A stretch of DNA of 64,000 nucleotides, from positions 1 through 64,000 of the forward strand of contig NZ_JACOPD010000009.1 in assembly GCF_014287955.1 (NCBI RefSeq). Reading direction: 5' to 3'. This document shows, piece by piece, positions 34,912 to 44,660 of this stretch (its first letter is position 1; each line of letters starts with the position of its first letter). The position numbers and the translations under genes were made by a program. Below the pieces are notes generated by a model that was given only the letters and a program-made list of their open reading frames with translations, had not been told where the DNA came from and made no database searches. This stretch comes from Lachnospira hominis (ex Liu et al. 2021). Its GTDB lineage: Bacteria; Bacillota; Clostridia; Lachnospirales; Lachnospiraceae.

Positions 34912-35997
34912 ATGAATTTATCAGTATGTATTATTGCAAAGAATGAAGAAAAACATATAGAAAAATGTATGCAATGCCTGTCTGATAAGAAAGTACAGAT
35001 AGTTGTGGCAGATACCGGGTCTACAGATAAAACTAAAGAAATTGCCAAAAAATACACAGAGTTCGTATATGATTTTAAATGGATTGATGATTTTGGAGCA
35101 GCAAAGCAGTTTGCAGTGTCAAAAGCGGCCAATGACAATATATTGATTCTTGACTGTGATGAATATTTGCTATCTGACGAAACTGTACTTGAAAAATTAA
35201 ATAGTAAGCTTGAAAATGAACCTCAAAGGGCCGGACGCATAAAATGCATCAATGTATTGGTGGATGGTTCAAAAAATATTGATTGGATAACAAGAGCATT
35301 TAACAGGAAGTATTACAAAGTAGAAGGGAAAATACATGAGCAGATAGTTAAGGCTGACGGAAAACCGGCAGATACGTTCTTATCCGCTGTTGTTATTAAG
35401 CATGTTGGATATGCACTTAATGATGATGAGAAGAAGAAAAAGGCATTACGTAATATAAAACTATTGAAAAAAAGACTTGCTGAGCTTGAAAAGAATTTTG
35501 ATAGTGGCATAACACAGAATAATGAAAAAGAGATTCCATATATTTATTATCAGTTGGGAAAAAGTTATTATATGGAAAAAGATTATAATAATGCATGTGA
35601 GTGTTTTTCAAAGGGACTTTCATTCGATTTGGAACCGGAACTTGAGTATGTTATAGATATGGTTGAAACATATGGATATGCAATGTTAAACTGTGGAAAA
35701 GTTCAGGAAGCATTATCGTACACATCAATTTACGATGTATTTGGAAACAGTGCGGATTTTAAATTCCTTATGGGGCTTATATATATGAAAAACGCAATGT
35801 TTGACAAAGCTGTAAATGAATTTCAGAAAGCATCAGAATACAAAGAAAGCCGTGTTGAAGGTGCTAATTCATATCTTGCGTATTATAATATCGGGGTAAT
35901 ATATGAATGTCTGGGAAATACAGAAAAAGCACAGGAATATTATAAAAAATGTAATGGCTATTCAAAAGCTGCGGAAAGGCTTAAAAATGGGAAATAG
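34912..35997 (+). CDS. GT2-family glycosyltransferase with C-terminal TPR repeats
   Basis: A 361-residue protein; ATG at 34912 chosen (AAGGTGG seven bases upstream) over a GTG at 34903. LSVCIIAKNEEKHIEKCMQC, VADTGSTDKT, DFGAAKQFA and ILDCDEYLL identify the GT2 subfamily with a KNEE opening and DxD-like site. After ~residue 200, repeats such as YYQLGKSYYMEKDYNNACECF and LMGLIYMKNAMFDKAVNEF, then YYNIGVIYECLGNTEKAQEYY, are tetratricopeptide units. TPR-tailed GT2 enzymes are common beside clostridial flagellins. The end overlaps the next gene by 11 bases. Confidence 0.85.
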   Translation: MNLSVCIIAKNEEKHIEKCMQCLSDKKVQIVVADTGSTDKTKEIAKKYTEFVYDFKWIDDFGAAKQFAVSKAANDNILILDCDEYLLSDETVLEKLNSKLENEPQRAGRIKCINVLVDGSKNIDWITRAFNRKYYKVEGKIHEQIVKADGKPADTFLSAVVIKHVGYALNDDEKKKKALRNIKLLKKRLAELEKNFDSGITQNNEKEIPYIYYQLGKSYYMEKDYNNACECFSKGLSFDLEPELEYVIDMVETYGYAMLNCGKVQEALSYTSIYDVFGNSADFKFLMGLIYMKNAMFDKAVNEFQKASEYKESRVEGANSYLAYYNIGVIYECLGNTEKAQEYYKKCNGYSKAAERLKNGK

Positions 35998-37018
35998 TAA
36001 AGTAGATTTAAGTATTATTGTGCCGTGCTTTAATGTGGAAAAATATGTTGCAAGATGCATCGATTCTTTAATTAATCAGACACTTGACAATACAATATAT
36101 GAGATAATTCTGGTGGATGATGCTTCAACAGATTGTACATGGAAAATAATTACGGAATATGAAAAAAAATATCCGGATATGATTATTGCCGTTCATTGCG
36201 ATGAAAATGGAAGACAGGGTAAAGCAAGAAATGTTGGACTTGAATATGCAAGTGGTGAATATATAGGCTATATTGACAGTGACGACTGGATAGATTCTGA
36301 TATGTATGAGATTATGTTATCAGAGATAATGAATTATTCAGGTGATATTGTACATTGTAACTATATACGTGATGACGGAATTGGAAAGATGGATTGTAAT
36401 TCAAGTGGGAATATCCAGCGGTTGTTAGTTGATACACAATCTAAAAGGGGTGAATTTATAGTTTCGGGATGTATAGGTTATGGCTGCGTGACTGATGTTA
36501 TTAAGAAAAGCATATTGGTTGAAAATAATATACAGTTTCCTGAAAAAATTGCATATGAGGATTTATTCTGGCGTTCGATTGTCTATTTATATGTGAAAAA
36601 AATTTCTCTGATAGATAAGAAATTTTATCATTATTATATAAATCCACAGTCAACTGTTCTTAAAAAAAATGATGATTATCATCTCGACTTAATGAAGATA
36701 AATGAACTTAAATATAATGAGTATATAAGAAGAGGCTTTCTTAAATTATATAGGGATGAACTTGAATTTGACATGCTTGACACATGGTATCTGGGAATGA
36801 TAAAAACGCTGGCGTTCCGTTTTGACAAGCCGCCATATAGTGAATTTATAAAATTAAAATCAATATTTAATAAGCTTATGCCGGAAGCTGCATTGAATAA
36901 ATATATCGAAGGACAATTTAACGAAATGCAGAAACTGTTGATAAGTCTGTTAAATGTGGATGTATCAGAAACGGATTTTTATAATGTTATAAATATATGC
37001 AGAAAAACAGGGGTGTAA
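35987..37018 (+). CDS. GT2-family glycosyltransferase
   Basis: A 343-residue protein. The start at 35987 inside the end of the previous gene is preferred because the protein then opens with the GT2 core LSIIVPCFNVEKYVARCIDS; an upstream in-frame ATG at 35903 only adds antisense-like residues. VDDASTDCTW and YIDSDDWIDSD (metal site) are intact. AAAGG precedes the start. No accessory module is present. Part of the tightly packed run from 34912 to 42119. Confidence 0.85.
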   Translation: MGNSKVDLSIIVPCFNVEKYVARCIDSLINQTLDNTIYEIILVDDASTDCTWKIITEYEKKYPDMIIAVHCDENGRQGKARNVGLEYASGEYIGYIDSDDWIDSDMYEIMLSEIMNYSGDIVHCNYIRDDGIGKMDCNSSGNIQRLLVDTQSKRGEFIVSGCIGYGCVTDVIKKSILVENNIQFPEKIAYEDLFWRSIVYLYVKKISLIDKKFYHYYINPQSTVLKKNDDYHLDLMKINELKYNEYIRRGFLKLYRDELEFDMLDTWYLGMIKTLAFRFDKPPYSEFIKLKSIFNKLMPEAALNKYIEGQFNEMQKLLISLLNVDVSETDFYNVINICRKTGV

Positions 37019-37019
37019 T

Positions 37020-37460
37020 ATGATTAATAATGAAAATATAATGTATATGTATTGTAATGTCCTTGGACAGACAGAGCCGGAGAAGATTCTTGATATAGGC
37101 CTGTTTTACAGGCAGATAGGTGGTGTGTCAAGAACAATTCTTAATTCTGATGTTCCAAATAAGTGTTTTATTACAGGTATTGATTTGGAAAATTCAAAAA
37201 ATTACGGAGTGTATAATACAATATATGATGAAATAATAAGGACGGAAGATATAGCCGGATTATCCGATGCAGAATATGATTTAGCTGTATTTCTTGATAA
37301 AAAAATTAAAGGTTTAGAAAGAAAGAATCTTTTTGATTTTGTAAAATCGAACTGTAAGTGTATTTTTGCTTATGAAACAGATGATGTATATCTGCAAAAT
37401 TGGGAAAATAAAAGGAAACTTAATGTTAATAATGTGACTGGAATTCTTGCATGGAGGTGA
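37020..37460 (+). CDS. Small protein of unknown function, possible degenerate methyltransferase fold
   Basis: A 146-residue protein with AGGGGTG before the ATG. The segment KILDIGLFYRQIGGVSRTIL stands where motif I of a class I methyltransferase would be, and DLAVFLDKKIKGLERKNLF where later strands would be, but the glycine-rich signature is missing. It is packed between two transferase genes and ends seven bases before the start of the next. I do not recognise it further. Confidence 0.5.
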   Translation: MINNENIMYMYCNVLGQTEPEKILDIGLFYRQIGGVSRTILNSDVPNKCFITGIDLENSKNYGVYNTIYDEIIRTEDIAGLSDAEYDLAVFLDKKIKGLERKNLFDFVKSNCKCIFAYETDDVYLQNWENKRKLNVNNVTGILAWR

Positions 37461-37467
37461 CAAAATA

Positions 37468-38982
37468 ATGGATACACAGATGTGGGTGATAACACATAAA
37501 AATTATCCGGGTATAAGTGATGACTTATATAGAACTCTTCATGTTGGCAGAGCTTTGTCACAGGACCTTGGATATACAGGTGACGATACAGGAGATAATA
37601 TTTCATTAAAAAATAGAAATTATTGCGAACTTACGGGACTTTACTGGCTTTGGAAAAATAATCAATGTGATATTATAGGTGTATGCCATTACAGGAGATT
37701 TTTTCTTGAAAAAGGACGCATGCTTACAAAAGAATATATAGAGAAGACTTTAAATGATTACGATATAATTGTTCCGACATGTGGAATGGTTAAGGAAGAA
37801 AATGTAAGAAAGCAGTATGCGGCTAATCATTATGAAGAAGATTTTGATATATGCAGAGATGTAATAAGCGAAAAGTATCCGGAATATGTGGAAGCATTTG
37901 ATATAATGGCTGAATCAAAATTACTTAATTTTTGTAATATGATAATTACAAGGAAAAATATTTTTGATGATTATTGTAAATGGCTATTTGATGTTCTTTT
38001 TGAAGTTGAAAAAAGAGTAGACATATCCGACAGAGATGACTATCAGAAGCGTATATTTGGATTCTTATCAGAACGTCTTATAAAAGTATGGCTGATAAAA
38101 AATGAATATAAAGTAAAAGAACAGAATGTAAAAATGATGGATTCGGACGAGCTTGATAAAAAATCCAGTCTTAATAATGCAATACGGAATGTTTATCAAA
38201 AAATAACAGCAGGAATATTAAAAAAATATTTAAGTCCGACAGTTCAGCCGGAAAAGATAAATCAGTCAGTATGTTCTGATGGTCGTATTCCTGTGTGGAC
38301 ATACTGGTGGGATGGAGAGGAGAAATCACCAGAAGTTGTAAAGAAATGTATAAAAAGTATCCGTGATAATATTGACAGCAATAAATATAAACTTCATGTT
38401 ATAACACTTGCTGATTGCCAGCAGTATGTTACATTTTCCAATATAATTATTGATAAGGTCAATTCCGGAAAAATGCCACTTGATATATTGGCACAGAGAT
38501 TATCAATGGAACTTCTGTACAGATACGGAGGCGTGTGGATAAGCCCGGAGAGTTTTGCTGCTGATGAAAGAATTAATGATTTTATTGATTCAGGAGAATT
38601 TGTTTCATTAAAACATGAAGGAATATGTGATAAATCATTTTTAAAAGGACCGGCGGGATTTCCGTTATTTGGATTTGTAATGGAGTCGATTGATACATAT
38701 TTTAGCTTTAAAGATGATTTGCTGTCACAGGATATGACGGATGAATTTATTAATATAGCATGTGAACATATGGATTATGTACGTAATGATGTGGATAAAT
38801 GCCCTGATAATAATAAAAATTGTGAATTCTTCAAAGAAAATGCAGATAGAGTTTATCGCGAAGAAATATGGGATGACGTAGTAAAAGATACTTGGCTGTA
38901 TAAATTGCAGAGTGACAGACAATATAAACAAAAAAATATTATAGACAAAGATACATTTTACGGAAAAATTATCTGTAGATAG
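37468..38982 (+). CDS. DUF4422 glycosyltransferase-like domain fused to capsular/GT32-like domain
   Basis: A 504-residue protein; ATG 37468 chosen after GGAGG at 37453-37457. Residues ~1-215 match DUF4422: MWVITHKNY, GYTGDDTGDNIS, NYCELTGLYWLWKN and GVCHYRRFF are all present. Residues ~275-400 resemble the capsular polysaccharide synthesis/GT32 fold: IPVWTYWWDGEEKSPEVV, LDILAQRLSMELLYRYGGVW. In active GT32 enzymes the next residues are an acidic DxD, but here the sequence reads ISPES, so that half may be inactive or use another metal site. DUF4422 proteins occur in many surface glycan clusters. Confidence 0.7.
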   Translation: MDTQMWVITHKNYPGISDDLYRTLHVGRALSQDLGYTGDDTGDNISLKNRNYCELTGLYWLWKNNQCDIIGVCHYRRFFLEKGRMLTKEYIEKTLNDYDIIVPTCGMVKEENVRKQYAANHYEEDFDICRDVISEKYPEYVEAFDIMAESKLLNFCNMIITRKNIFDDYCKWLFDVLFEVEKRVDISDRDDYQKRIFGFLSERLIKVWLIKNEYKVKEQNVKMMDSDELDKKSSLNNAIRNVYQKITAGILKKYLSPTVQPEKINQSVCSDGRIPVWTYWWDGEEKSPEVVKKCIKSIRDNIDSNKYKLHVITLADCQQYVTFSNIIIDKVNSGKMPLDILAQRLSMELLYRYGGVWISPESFAADERINDFIDSGEFVSLKHEGICDKSFLKGPAGFPLFGFVMESIDTYFSFKDDLLSQDMTDEFINIACEHMDYVRNDVDKCPDNNKNCEFFKENADRVYREEIWDDVVKDTWLYKLQSDRQYKQKNIIDKDTFYGKIICR

Positions 38983-39009
38983 TAAAATGTATATTATGCA
39001 GGAGATAAT

Positions 39010-40962
39010 GTGAATTTCATGGATGAAAAAAATTTAAGTATAATTGTTATAAAATCTGAGATGTCATCTTCTTTTTATGAAACATTGATGAGTGTCTGCA
39101 GGCAGTTAAATTATAATGATAATATTGAAGTCATACTCGTAGATGCCGTTGATGGGACGGCGTATGAATTATGCAGAAAATATGGGGAGGATGACAATAC
39201 ATTATTGCTGGATAAAGTCAGATTTGTTGATATCAGTTCACAGATTTTTGAAAATATGGCCCAGATAAAAAATGAGTCTGTAAAATATGCAGCAAACAGG
39301 CGTGTGCTGATTTTGACGGATAGCCAGATTCTTCAGGAAGGTATCATTGAGAAATGTCTGTTGACTGATAGAATCGAAGTTTCAGATGATGAATTGAAAA
39401 GTTATTATAATGCAGGAACAGATGCATTTTCATATCTTGTTGCTGACAGGGATATGTTGAGTTCAATAGGTGGATGGAATTCTAGTCTCGCATGCAATGA
39501 GGATTATGAATTATTTATACGAGCATGCAATTATAATTGCCATGATAAATTTTATCCAATATATTCTGATGAATATAAATATCCTGTTTTTAAAGAAACA
39601 TTTTTGGTATATGCCTATATTCTTGGAAAATATGCTTCAAAACTTCGCAATTCGGGTATGTTTAATGATGTTTTGTCAAACTGGTTTATACAGGCAAAAA
39701 ACTATGGTATAGAAACATATTTTGAAGATTGTGCAAAGAATATGATTGGCAGAACAGAATGTTTTAATGCAATTGATAAAAATATGAATCCTGTACTTAT
39801 GTTTTACGGATTAAAAACATGTAATGGAACATTAAACTCATTTGCATTAGAATTTGCCCAGGCACTCAGAAATAAAAGAATTAATGTTCTGCTTTTAAAT
39901 ATTGATGATGATAATACAACAGAGAATATTGGAAAAATAATTCTGAATGATTACAGATGCGTAATTGGCATGCAGACAGGTCTATATACGGAGAGACTAG
40001 AAAATGGTCAGTTACTTGGCAATTTATTTAAATGCCCTAAGTTTAATTATGTATTTGACCATCCTCTTTATGTCAGCTGGAGTCTTATGCTGCCGGTTAA
40101 TGATTTGTATGTTTTGCAGCAGGATGAGACTTATTCTGAATATATAACAAAATATTATCCGTATGTGAAAAAAAGCTGGCACTTTCCACCTGCGGGTCTT
40201 ATTGGCAATCTTACAAAAACGGAAAATGGCAAAACAGAAAAAATATATGATATATCTTTTATTGCAACATATAATGATTACAGAGAGAGACTAGATGTAA
40301 TAAAAAATCTTCCTGATAATATAAGAAAAATATCATGGCATATGGTGAATCAGCTGAAAAATCATCCTAATCAGCGTGCGGAGGAAGCACTAGAGGCAGT
40401 GCTTGAAAAAAAGAAAATAACTTTAACAGAGCATGAATTTGTTGTTACGCTTCACAAATCTCTTGAAGCTGTGAGAACAGTAACTTTTTATATAAGAGAA
40501 AAAATTATAAAAACTCTTATAGAATCAGGTATAAATGTTGATGTTTTTGGTGATTCGTGGAAAAAATCTCCGTATGCAGATAATAAAAATCTTATTATTC
40601 ATGATGATATTGATTTTGAAAAAGGGCTTGACATTATGGCACAAAGCCGTATTTCTCTTAATGTTATGTCATGGCATAAAGGCGGCATGACTGAAAGAAT
40701 TGCCAATGCAATGCTTAATTATTCTGTCTGTGTTACGGATGAAACCTCTTATATAAACAGGCATTTTGTAGCGGGAGAGAATATAGTTACATTTAATCTT
40801 GATAATATTGATAAGCTGCCGGATAAGATAAGAACAGTTTTGCAGGATGAAAATCTTCAGAAATATATTGAGAAAAATGCGTATAAGAAAGCTTTAAGCG
40901 AACATACATGGGATAATCGTTCTGATTATTTTATGAACATACTGGGAGAAATTGAAAAATAA
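39010..40962 (+). CDS. Two-domain transferase: degenerate GT-A domain plus CgeB-like GT-B domain
   Basis: A 650-residue protein starting at GTG 39010, four bases after GGAGAT; an ATG at 39019 is the alternative. The first ~200 residues follow the GT2 plan (LSIIVIKSEMSSSFYETLMS, VILVDAVDGTAYEL, GGWNSSLACNEDYELFIRA) but lack a clear DxD. From ~residue 255 the CgeB-like part begins (VLMFYGLKTCNGTLN, FNYVFDHPLYVSW, DISFIATYNDYRERL, ISLNVMSWHKGGMTERIANAM). Its C-terminal half resembles the gene at 31095. The stop and next start overlap as TAATG. Confidence 0.7.
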   Translation: MNFMDEKNLSIIVIKSEMSSSFYETLMSVCRQLNYNDNIEVILVDAVDGTAYELCRKYGEDDNTLLLDKVRFVDISSQIFENMAQIKNESVKYAANRRVLILTDSQILQEGIIEKCLLTDRIEVSDDELKSYYNAGTDAFSYLVADRDMLSSIGGWNSSLACNEDYELFIRACNYNCHDKFYPIYSDEYKYPVFKETFLVYAYILGKYASKLRNSGMFNDVLSNWFIQAKNYGIETYFEDCAKNMIGRTECFNAIDKNMNPVLMFYGLKTCNGTLNSFALEFAQALRNKRINVLLLNIDDDNTTENIGKIILNDYRCVIGMQTGLYTERLENGQLLGNLFKCPKFNYVFDHPLYVSWSLMLPVNDLYVLQQDETYSEYITKYYPYVKKSWHFPPAGLIGNLTKTENGKTEKIYDISFIATYNDYRERLDVIKNLPDNIRKISWHMVNQLKNHPNQRAEEALEAVLEKKKITLTEHEFVVTLHKSLEAVRTVTFYIREKIIKTLIESGINVDVFGDSWKKSPYADNKNLIIHDDIDFEKGLDIMAQSRISLNVMSWHKGGMTERIANAMLNYSVCVTDETSYINRHFVAGENIVTFNLDNIDKLPDKIRTVLQDENLQKYIEKNAYKKALSEHTWDNRSDYFMNILGEIEK

Positions 40963-42119
40963 TGAAGATATTGTATTATACGTGGAATGAGACAATGGCA
41001 TATGATATTGAAGAGACTCTTGATATTGAAGGACATGATGTTGTCAAGGTGTCATATCCTATAAGCAGTTATGTTGCGGATAAAGGATTTAATGATTATA
41101 TTGTGAGAATTCTTGATAAAGATAATTTTGATTGTATATTTACAATGAATTATATACCTGCTCTTGCGAAAATATCATTCCTGCGAAAAATAAAATATAT
41201 TGCATGGATTTCAGATAGTCCTAATTACACGACATATTCAGAAATGATTCACAGTCCGTATAATTATATTTTTCATTTTGATAAAAAAGAAGTGGAGAAT
41301 CTTAGAAGTACAGGGGCTAAAAATATATTTCATATGCCGCTTGCAGTAAATACTAAGAGAGTGACCAAACAGATAGAAACATCAAAAATACAGAAAAACA
41401 AATATAAAGCAGATGTATCTTTTCTGGGAAGCTTATATAGTGACAGGGATTTTTTTGATAAGATAAGTGGAATTAATGATTATCAGAAAGGTTTTGTTGA
41501 TGCGGTAATAAAAGCACAGTTATTATTTCAGGGGTGTGATTTAATTGAAGAAGCATTACCAAAATCATTTATAGAGAGCGTACTGAAGCTGGTTGATTTT
41601 AATATGGACAGTGAAATCAAGCTGTCCGATGAAAAAATTCTGCTTGATTTAATAAGAAAAAAAGCTACATCAATTGAAAGAATCGAATTGTTAAATTTTA
41701 TTGCAAAAAAATATCAGGTTGTTCTTTATACAGGTTCTGCTGATAATATGCTGTATCATGTAGAGAACAGAGGATATCTTGATTACAACACACAGATGCC
41801 GGTTATGTTTAATTCTTCAAAGATTAATCTTAATATAACACTTAGAAGCATACAATCGGGAATAAGCCTGAGAGCTCTTGATATAATGGGAGCAGGTGGA
41901 TTCCTTATTTCAAACTGGCAGCCTGAACTTGCGGAATGTTTTGAAGAGGGAAAAGAGGTTGTAATGTACTATGACAGAAATGATTTGATGTCTAAGATAG
42001 AATATTATCTGCAAAATGAAGATGAGAGAATGAAAATTGCGGAAAATGGACAAAAAAAGATAATTGAGCAATTTGATTATTCATGTGCATGGAAAAAAAT
42101 ATTCGGTGTGGTGTTTTAG
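40962..42119 (+). CDS. CgeB-like (DUF3880) glycosyltransferase, paralogue A
   Basis: A 385-residue protein. MKILYYTWNETMAYDIEE, IAWISDSPNYTTYSEM, IFHFDKKEVENLRSTG, FHMPLAVNTKRVTKQI, ADVSFLGSLYSDRD and KINLNITLRSIQSGISLRALDIMGAGGFLISN define the family. The two minus-strand genes that follow share all of these segments, so the three are a paralogue set. The last codons (GVVF and stop) overlap the stop of the opposing gene. Probably adds sugars to flagellin or the growing glycan; CgeB-type transferases lie next to flagellins in several Clostridia. Confidence 0.8.
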   Translation: MKILYYTWNETMAYDIEETLDIEGHDVVKVSYPISSYVADKGFNDYIVRILDKDNFDCIFTMNYIPALAKISFLRKIKYIAWISDSPNYTTYSEMIHSPYNYIFHFDKKEVENLRSTGAKNIFHMPLAVNTKRVTKQIETSKIQKNKYKADVSFLGSLYSDRDFFDKISGINDYQKGFVDAVIKAQLLFQGCDLIEEALPKSFIESVLKLVDFNMDSEIKLSDEKILLDLIRKKATSIERIELLNFIAKKYQVVLYTGSADNMLYHVENRGYLDYNTQMPVMFNSSKINLNITLRSIQSGISLRALDIMGAGGFLISNWQPELAECFEEGKEVVMYYDRNDLMSKIEYYLQNEDERMKIAENGQKKIIEQFDYSCAWKKIFGVVF

Positions 42120-43294
42120 AACACTACATCGAATATTTCTTTTAATCTGACTTTATATGTATGGAATTCATTTACTTTACCAAAACCATTGGCAGCAATC
42201 TGCCGGCGTTCATTATCGTGTTCTAAATAATAATCACATTTATTTATTAAATCTTCTTTTGATTCAAATACTGCCATATCTTCTCCGGGAACAAAAAAGT
42301 CGTAAAAATCTGCCTGATAATTAGACAGAAGAAAACCATTACAGCCCATGATATCCATGGCTCGCAGAGGAATTCCGGAGCGGATTGAACGGAGTGAAAT
42401 ATTTAAGTTTATGCGGCTGTTATTAAATACATATGGCATGTGGTTATAATAGTCTATCGGACCGCAATTGATTATTTCAGGCAGTTCAGGTGTTGCATTA
42501 GGAGTGTAAAGGTGTGTGTTGAACTGCTTTGATACTGCACCGAGCAAATCTTTTCTTTCAAGTTCTGCAAGCTTTCTTGCAATAAAATAGTATGCGTAGA
42601 GGTAAGAAGTTGTTTCTACGCCGTCTTTATTTGGTTCGGCCGGGACACTTTTTTGCAAAGCATCAATAATATCGGGTTTTAATAATTCTTCAATAAAATA
42701 ATATCCGTATACTTTCAGCTGTGCCTGTATTATTCCATCAAGATATCCTGAAACATAAGGAGGCAGGTTTTTCAGCCTGTCAAATAAATTGTGTTTTTCA
42801 TTATACATTGAACCGACAAATGCAACATCACATTTATATTTATTACATAAATTTGAGATTGCAGGATTGGTGTCTGCTTCGTTAAGCTGTCTTGTTATCC
42901 TGTCGGTATTTACTGCGAGCGGTGCATAGTAGACTGTGTTAATTCCTGCATTTTTGAGTTCAAGATAGAGAGCCTTATCAAAAATAAATATATAATTGCA
43001 TGGATTTATAACAGTGTATGAATATAAAGATACAAGCGGGCTGTCATATATAAAAGCAATATATGGAATATTAAAACGACGGCAGCAGTTTGATATTACC
43101 GGGCTGTAATTAAATGTAAATACACAGTCGTATTTAATACTCATTTCATTTTCAAAAATATTATCAAATTCTTCATTTTTTCTTTCACGCATTAATTCTG
43201 TAGAAATACATTTATATTTAATAGCCATATCTTTAAAAGCATCGCAGATATCTTCAATTCCGAAGTTTTTCCATTCAAAAATAAGTACATTCAT
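42116..43294 (-). CDS. CgeB-like (DUF3880) glycosyltransferase, paralogue B
   Basis: A 392-residue minus-strand protein. It opens MNVLIFEWKNFGIEDICD, has IAFIYDSPLVSLYSY, VAFVGSMYNEKHNLF and INLNISLRSIRSGIPLRAMDIMGCNGFLLSN, matching paralogue A throughout. Its stop codon overlaps the stop of paralogue A on the other strand (shared bases 42116-42119), and both proteins end in VVF. GAGG lies upstream of its start. It lies downstream of paralogue C and the two form a minus-strand operon. Confidence 0.8.
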   Translation of the reverse strand: MNVLIFEWKNFGIEDICDAFKDMAIKYKCISTELMRERKNEEFDNIFENEMSIKYDCVFTFNYSPVISNCCRRFNIPYIAFIYDSPLVSLYSYTVINPCNYIFIFDKALYLELKNAGINTVYYAPLAVNTDRITRQLNEADTNPAISNLCNKYKCDVAFVGSMYNEKHNLFDRLKNLPPYVSGYLDGIIQAQLKVYGYYFIEELLKPDIIDALQKSVPAEPNKDGVETTSYLYAYYFIARKLAELERKDLLGAVSKQFNTHLYTPNATPELPEIINCGPIDYYNHMPYVFNNSRINLNISLRSIRSGIPLRAMDIMGCNGFLLSNYQADFYDFFVPGEDMAVFESKEDLINKCDYYLEHDNERRQIAANGFGKVNEFHTYKVRLKEIFDVVF

Positions 43295-43369
43295 AGTGTG
43301 TTCCTCTATAGTTTAAGTGTTTTGTGTTTATGGTTGTTACTGTTTCTGCATGGCTTTACTGCTTCATCT

Positions 43370-44545
43370 TTATCCCGGAAATGCCATATCAAGCATTTGC
43401 AATATTCTTGTGTCATATGTGTGAAGACGTGCTACGGTCTCAAATCCGTGGCGGGCGATTTCCTCACGTTCATTATCGTGTGCAAGGTAATAGCTGCAAA
43501 GCTCTTTCAGGCTGTCGAAGCTGTCATATGCAACGAGGTCTTTTCCGATTTCAAAAAATTCGGGAAGTTCTGTCTGATAATTGGTAATCAGAAATCCTCC
43601 TGCGGCAAGAACGTCGAAAATCCTTAAAGAAAGTCCCGAACGGATTGATTTTGCTGTTATATTAAGATTGATTTTACTCTGGTTAAAGATTATTGGCATT
43701 TCTGTGAGAGATTTTGCAAAACCGCGGTTATGTATATGCGGCATGGATGAAGTGTCGCTTCCGGTGTAGATGTCTACATTAAAGTTGTCGGATAACATGC
43801 GTAAAGCACGAAGGCGTTCCTGTTCGGCGACTTTTACACTTATATACTGCTGTGCAACAAGTGCACGGTTTTTCTGCCTGTAGCTTTCAGGAAAACGGTA
43901 TGAACCGGGTGTTGCTTCAAGAAATCTTGTGGCAAAATCTTCAGTAATCAGTTCTTCGATAAAATTGTAACCATATACTTTAAGCTGTGCTTCAATAATA
44001 CCATCAGTAAAGCCACGGTCGGCATCATTTAATTCTGACCGGTTGAAAGGACATTTTTCCTGATAAGTGGAGCCGATAAATGAAATATCGCTTGCAAACT
44101 TTGCTTTTTCGGATGTAGATGCATTTTTAATAACATTTTGTATTCTGTTGACGTCTGCAGCAAGCGGAACGTGGAATATATGTCCTTGGTTGAAAGGCTC
44201 AAATTCGTTGTAAAGACACCTGTCAAATAAAAATATGCGGTTGCAGTCATTTTTTAGCGAATAAGAGTAGAGTTCAAGAACAGGACTGTCAACGATAAGT
44301 GAAATGTATTTTAAATGCATTATTTCGCATAAGTCCGACAGCCATGGGAAAAAGTTTATTGTGAAGACAAATGTAAACTGACCGTCTATAAGCTTTTTTG
44401 ATACTGTTTCGACACATTGTGATGGCAGCAGATTTTTATTGTATATTTCCATGTCTTCGTCTATGACTTCAAATCCAAGCCGTCTGAAAGAATCAGATAT
44501 GTCAGGCTCGCATATGCTTCCGTATTTATAGAAAAATATTTTCAT
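43370..44545 (-). CDS. CgeB-like (DUF3880) glycosyltransferase, paralogue C
   Basis: A 391-residue minus-strand protein. I start it at 44545 (MKIFFYKYGS) to match the openings of paralogues A and B; a start at 44557 would add four residues. ISLIVDSPVLELYSYSL, DISFIGSTYQEKCPF, INLNITAKSIRSGLSLRIFDVLAAGGFLITN are the shared family segments. It is the first gene of the two-gene minus-strand operon, with its promoter in the 100-base gap shared with mgtC. Confidence 0.8.
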   Translation of the reverse strand: MKIFFYKYGSICEPDISDSFRRLGFEVIDEDMEIYNKNLLPSQCVETVSKKLIDGQFTFVFTINFFPWLSDLCEIMHLKYISLIVDSPVLELYSYSLKNDCNRIFLFDRCLYNEFEPFNQGHIFHVPLAADVNRIQNVIKNASTSEKAKFASDISFIGSTYQEKCPFNRSELNDADRGFTDGIIEAQLKVYGYNFIEELITEDFATRFLEATPGSYRFPESYRQKNRALVAQQYISVKVAEQERLRALRMLSDNFNVDIYTGSDTSSMPHIHNRGFAKSLTEMPIIFNQSKINLNITAKSIRSGLSLRIFDVLAAGGFLITNYQTELPEFFEIGKDLVAYDSFDSLKELCSYYLAHDNEREEIARHGFETVARLHTYDTRILQMLDMAFPG

Positions 44546-44660
44546 AAATTGTATCATCCATTCATTGTATTATTGCAAAATATAAGTTATTCTGTATATA
44601 TATTTTAGCAGAACATAAGTGGCGGGGCAACCCACGAGTTGATGTGAAGGTGGTGATATT

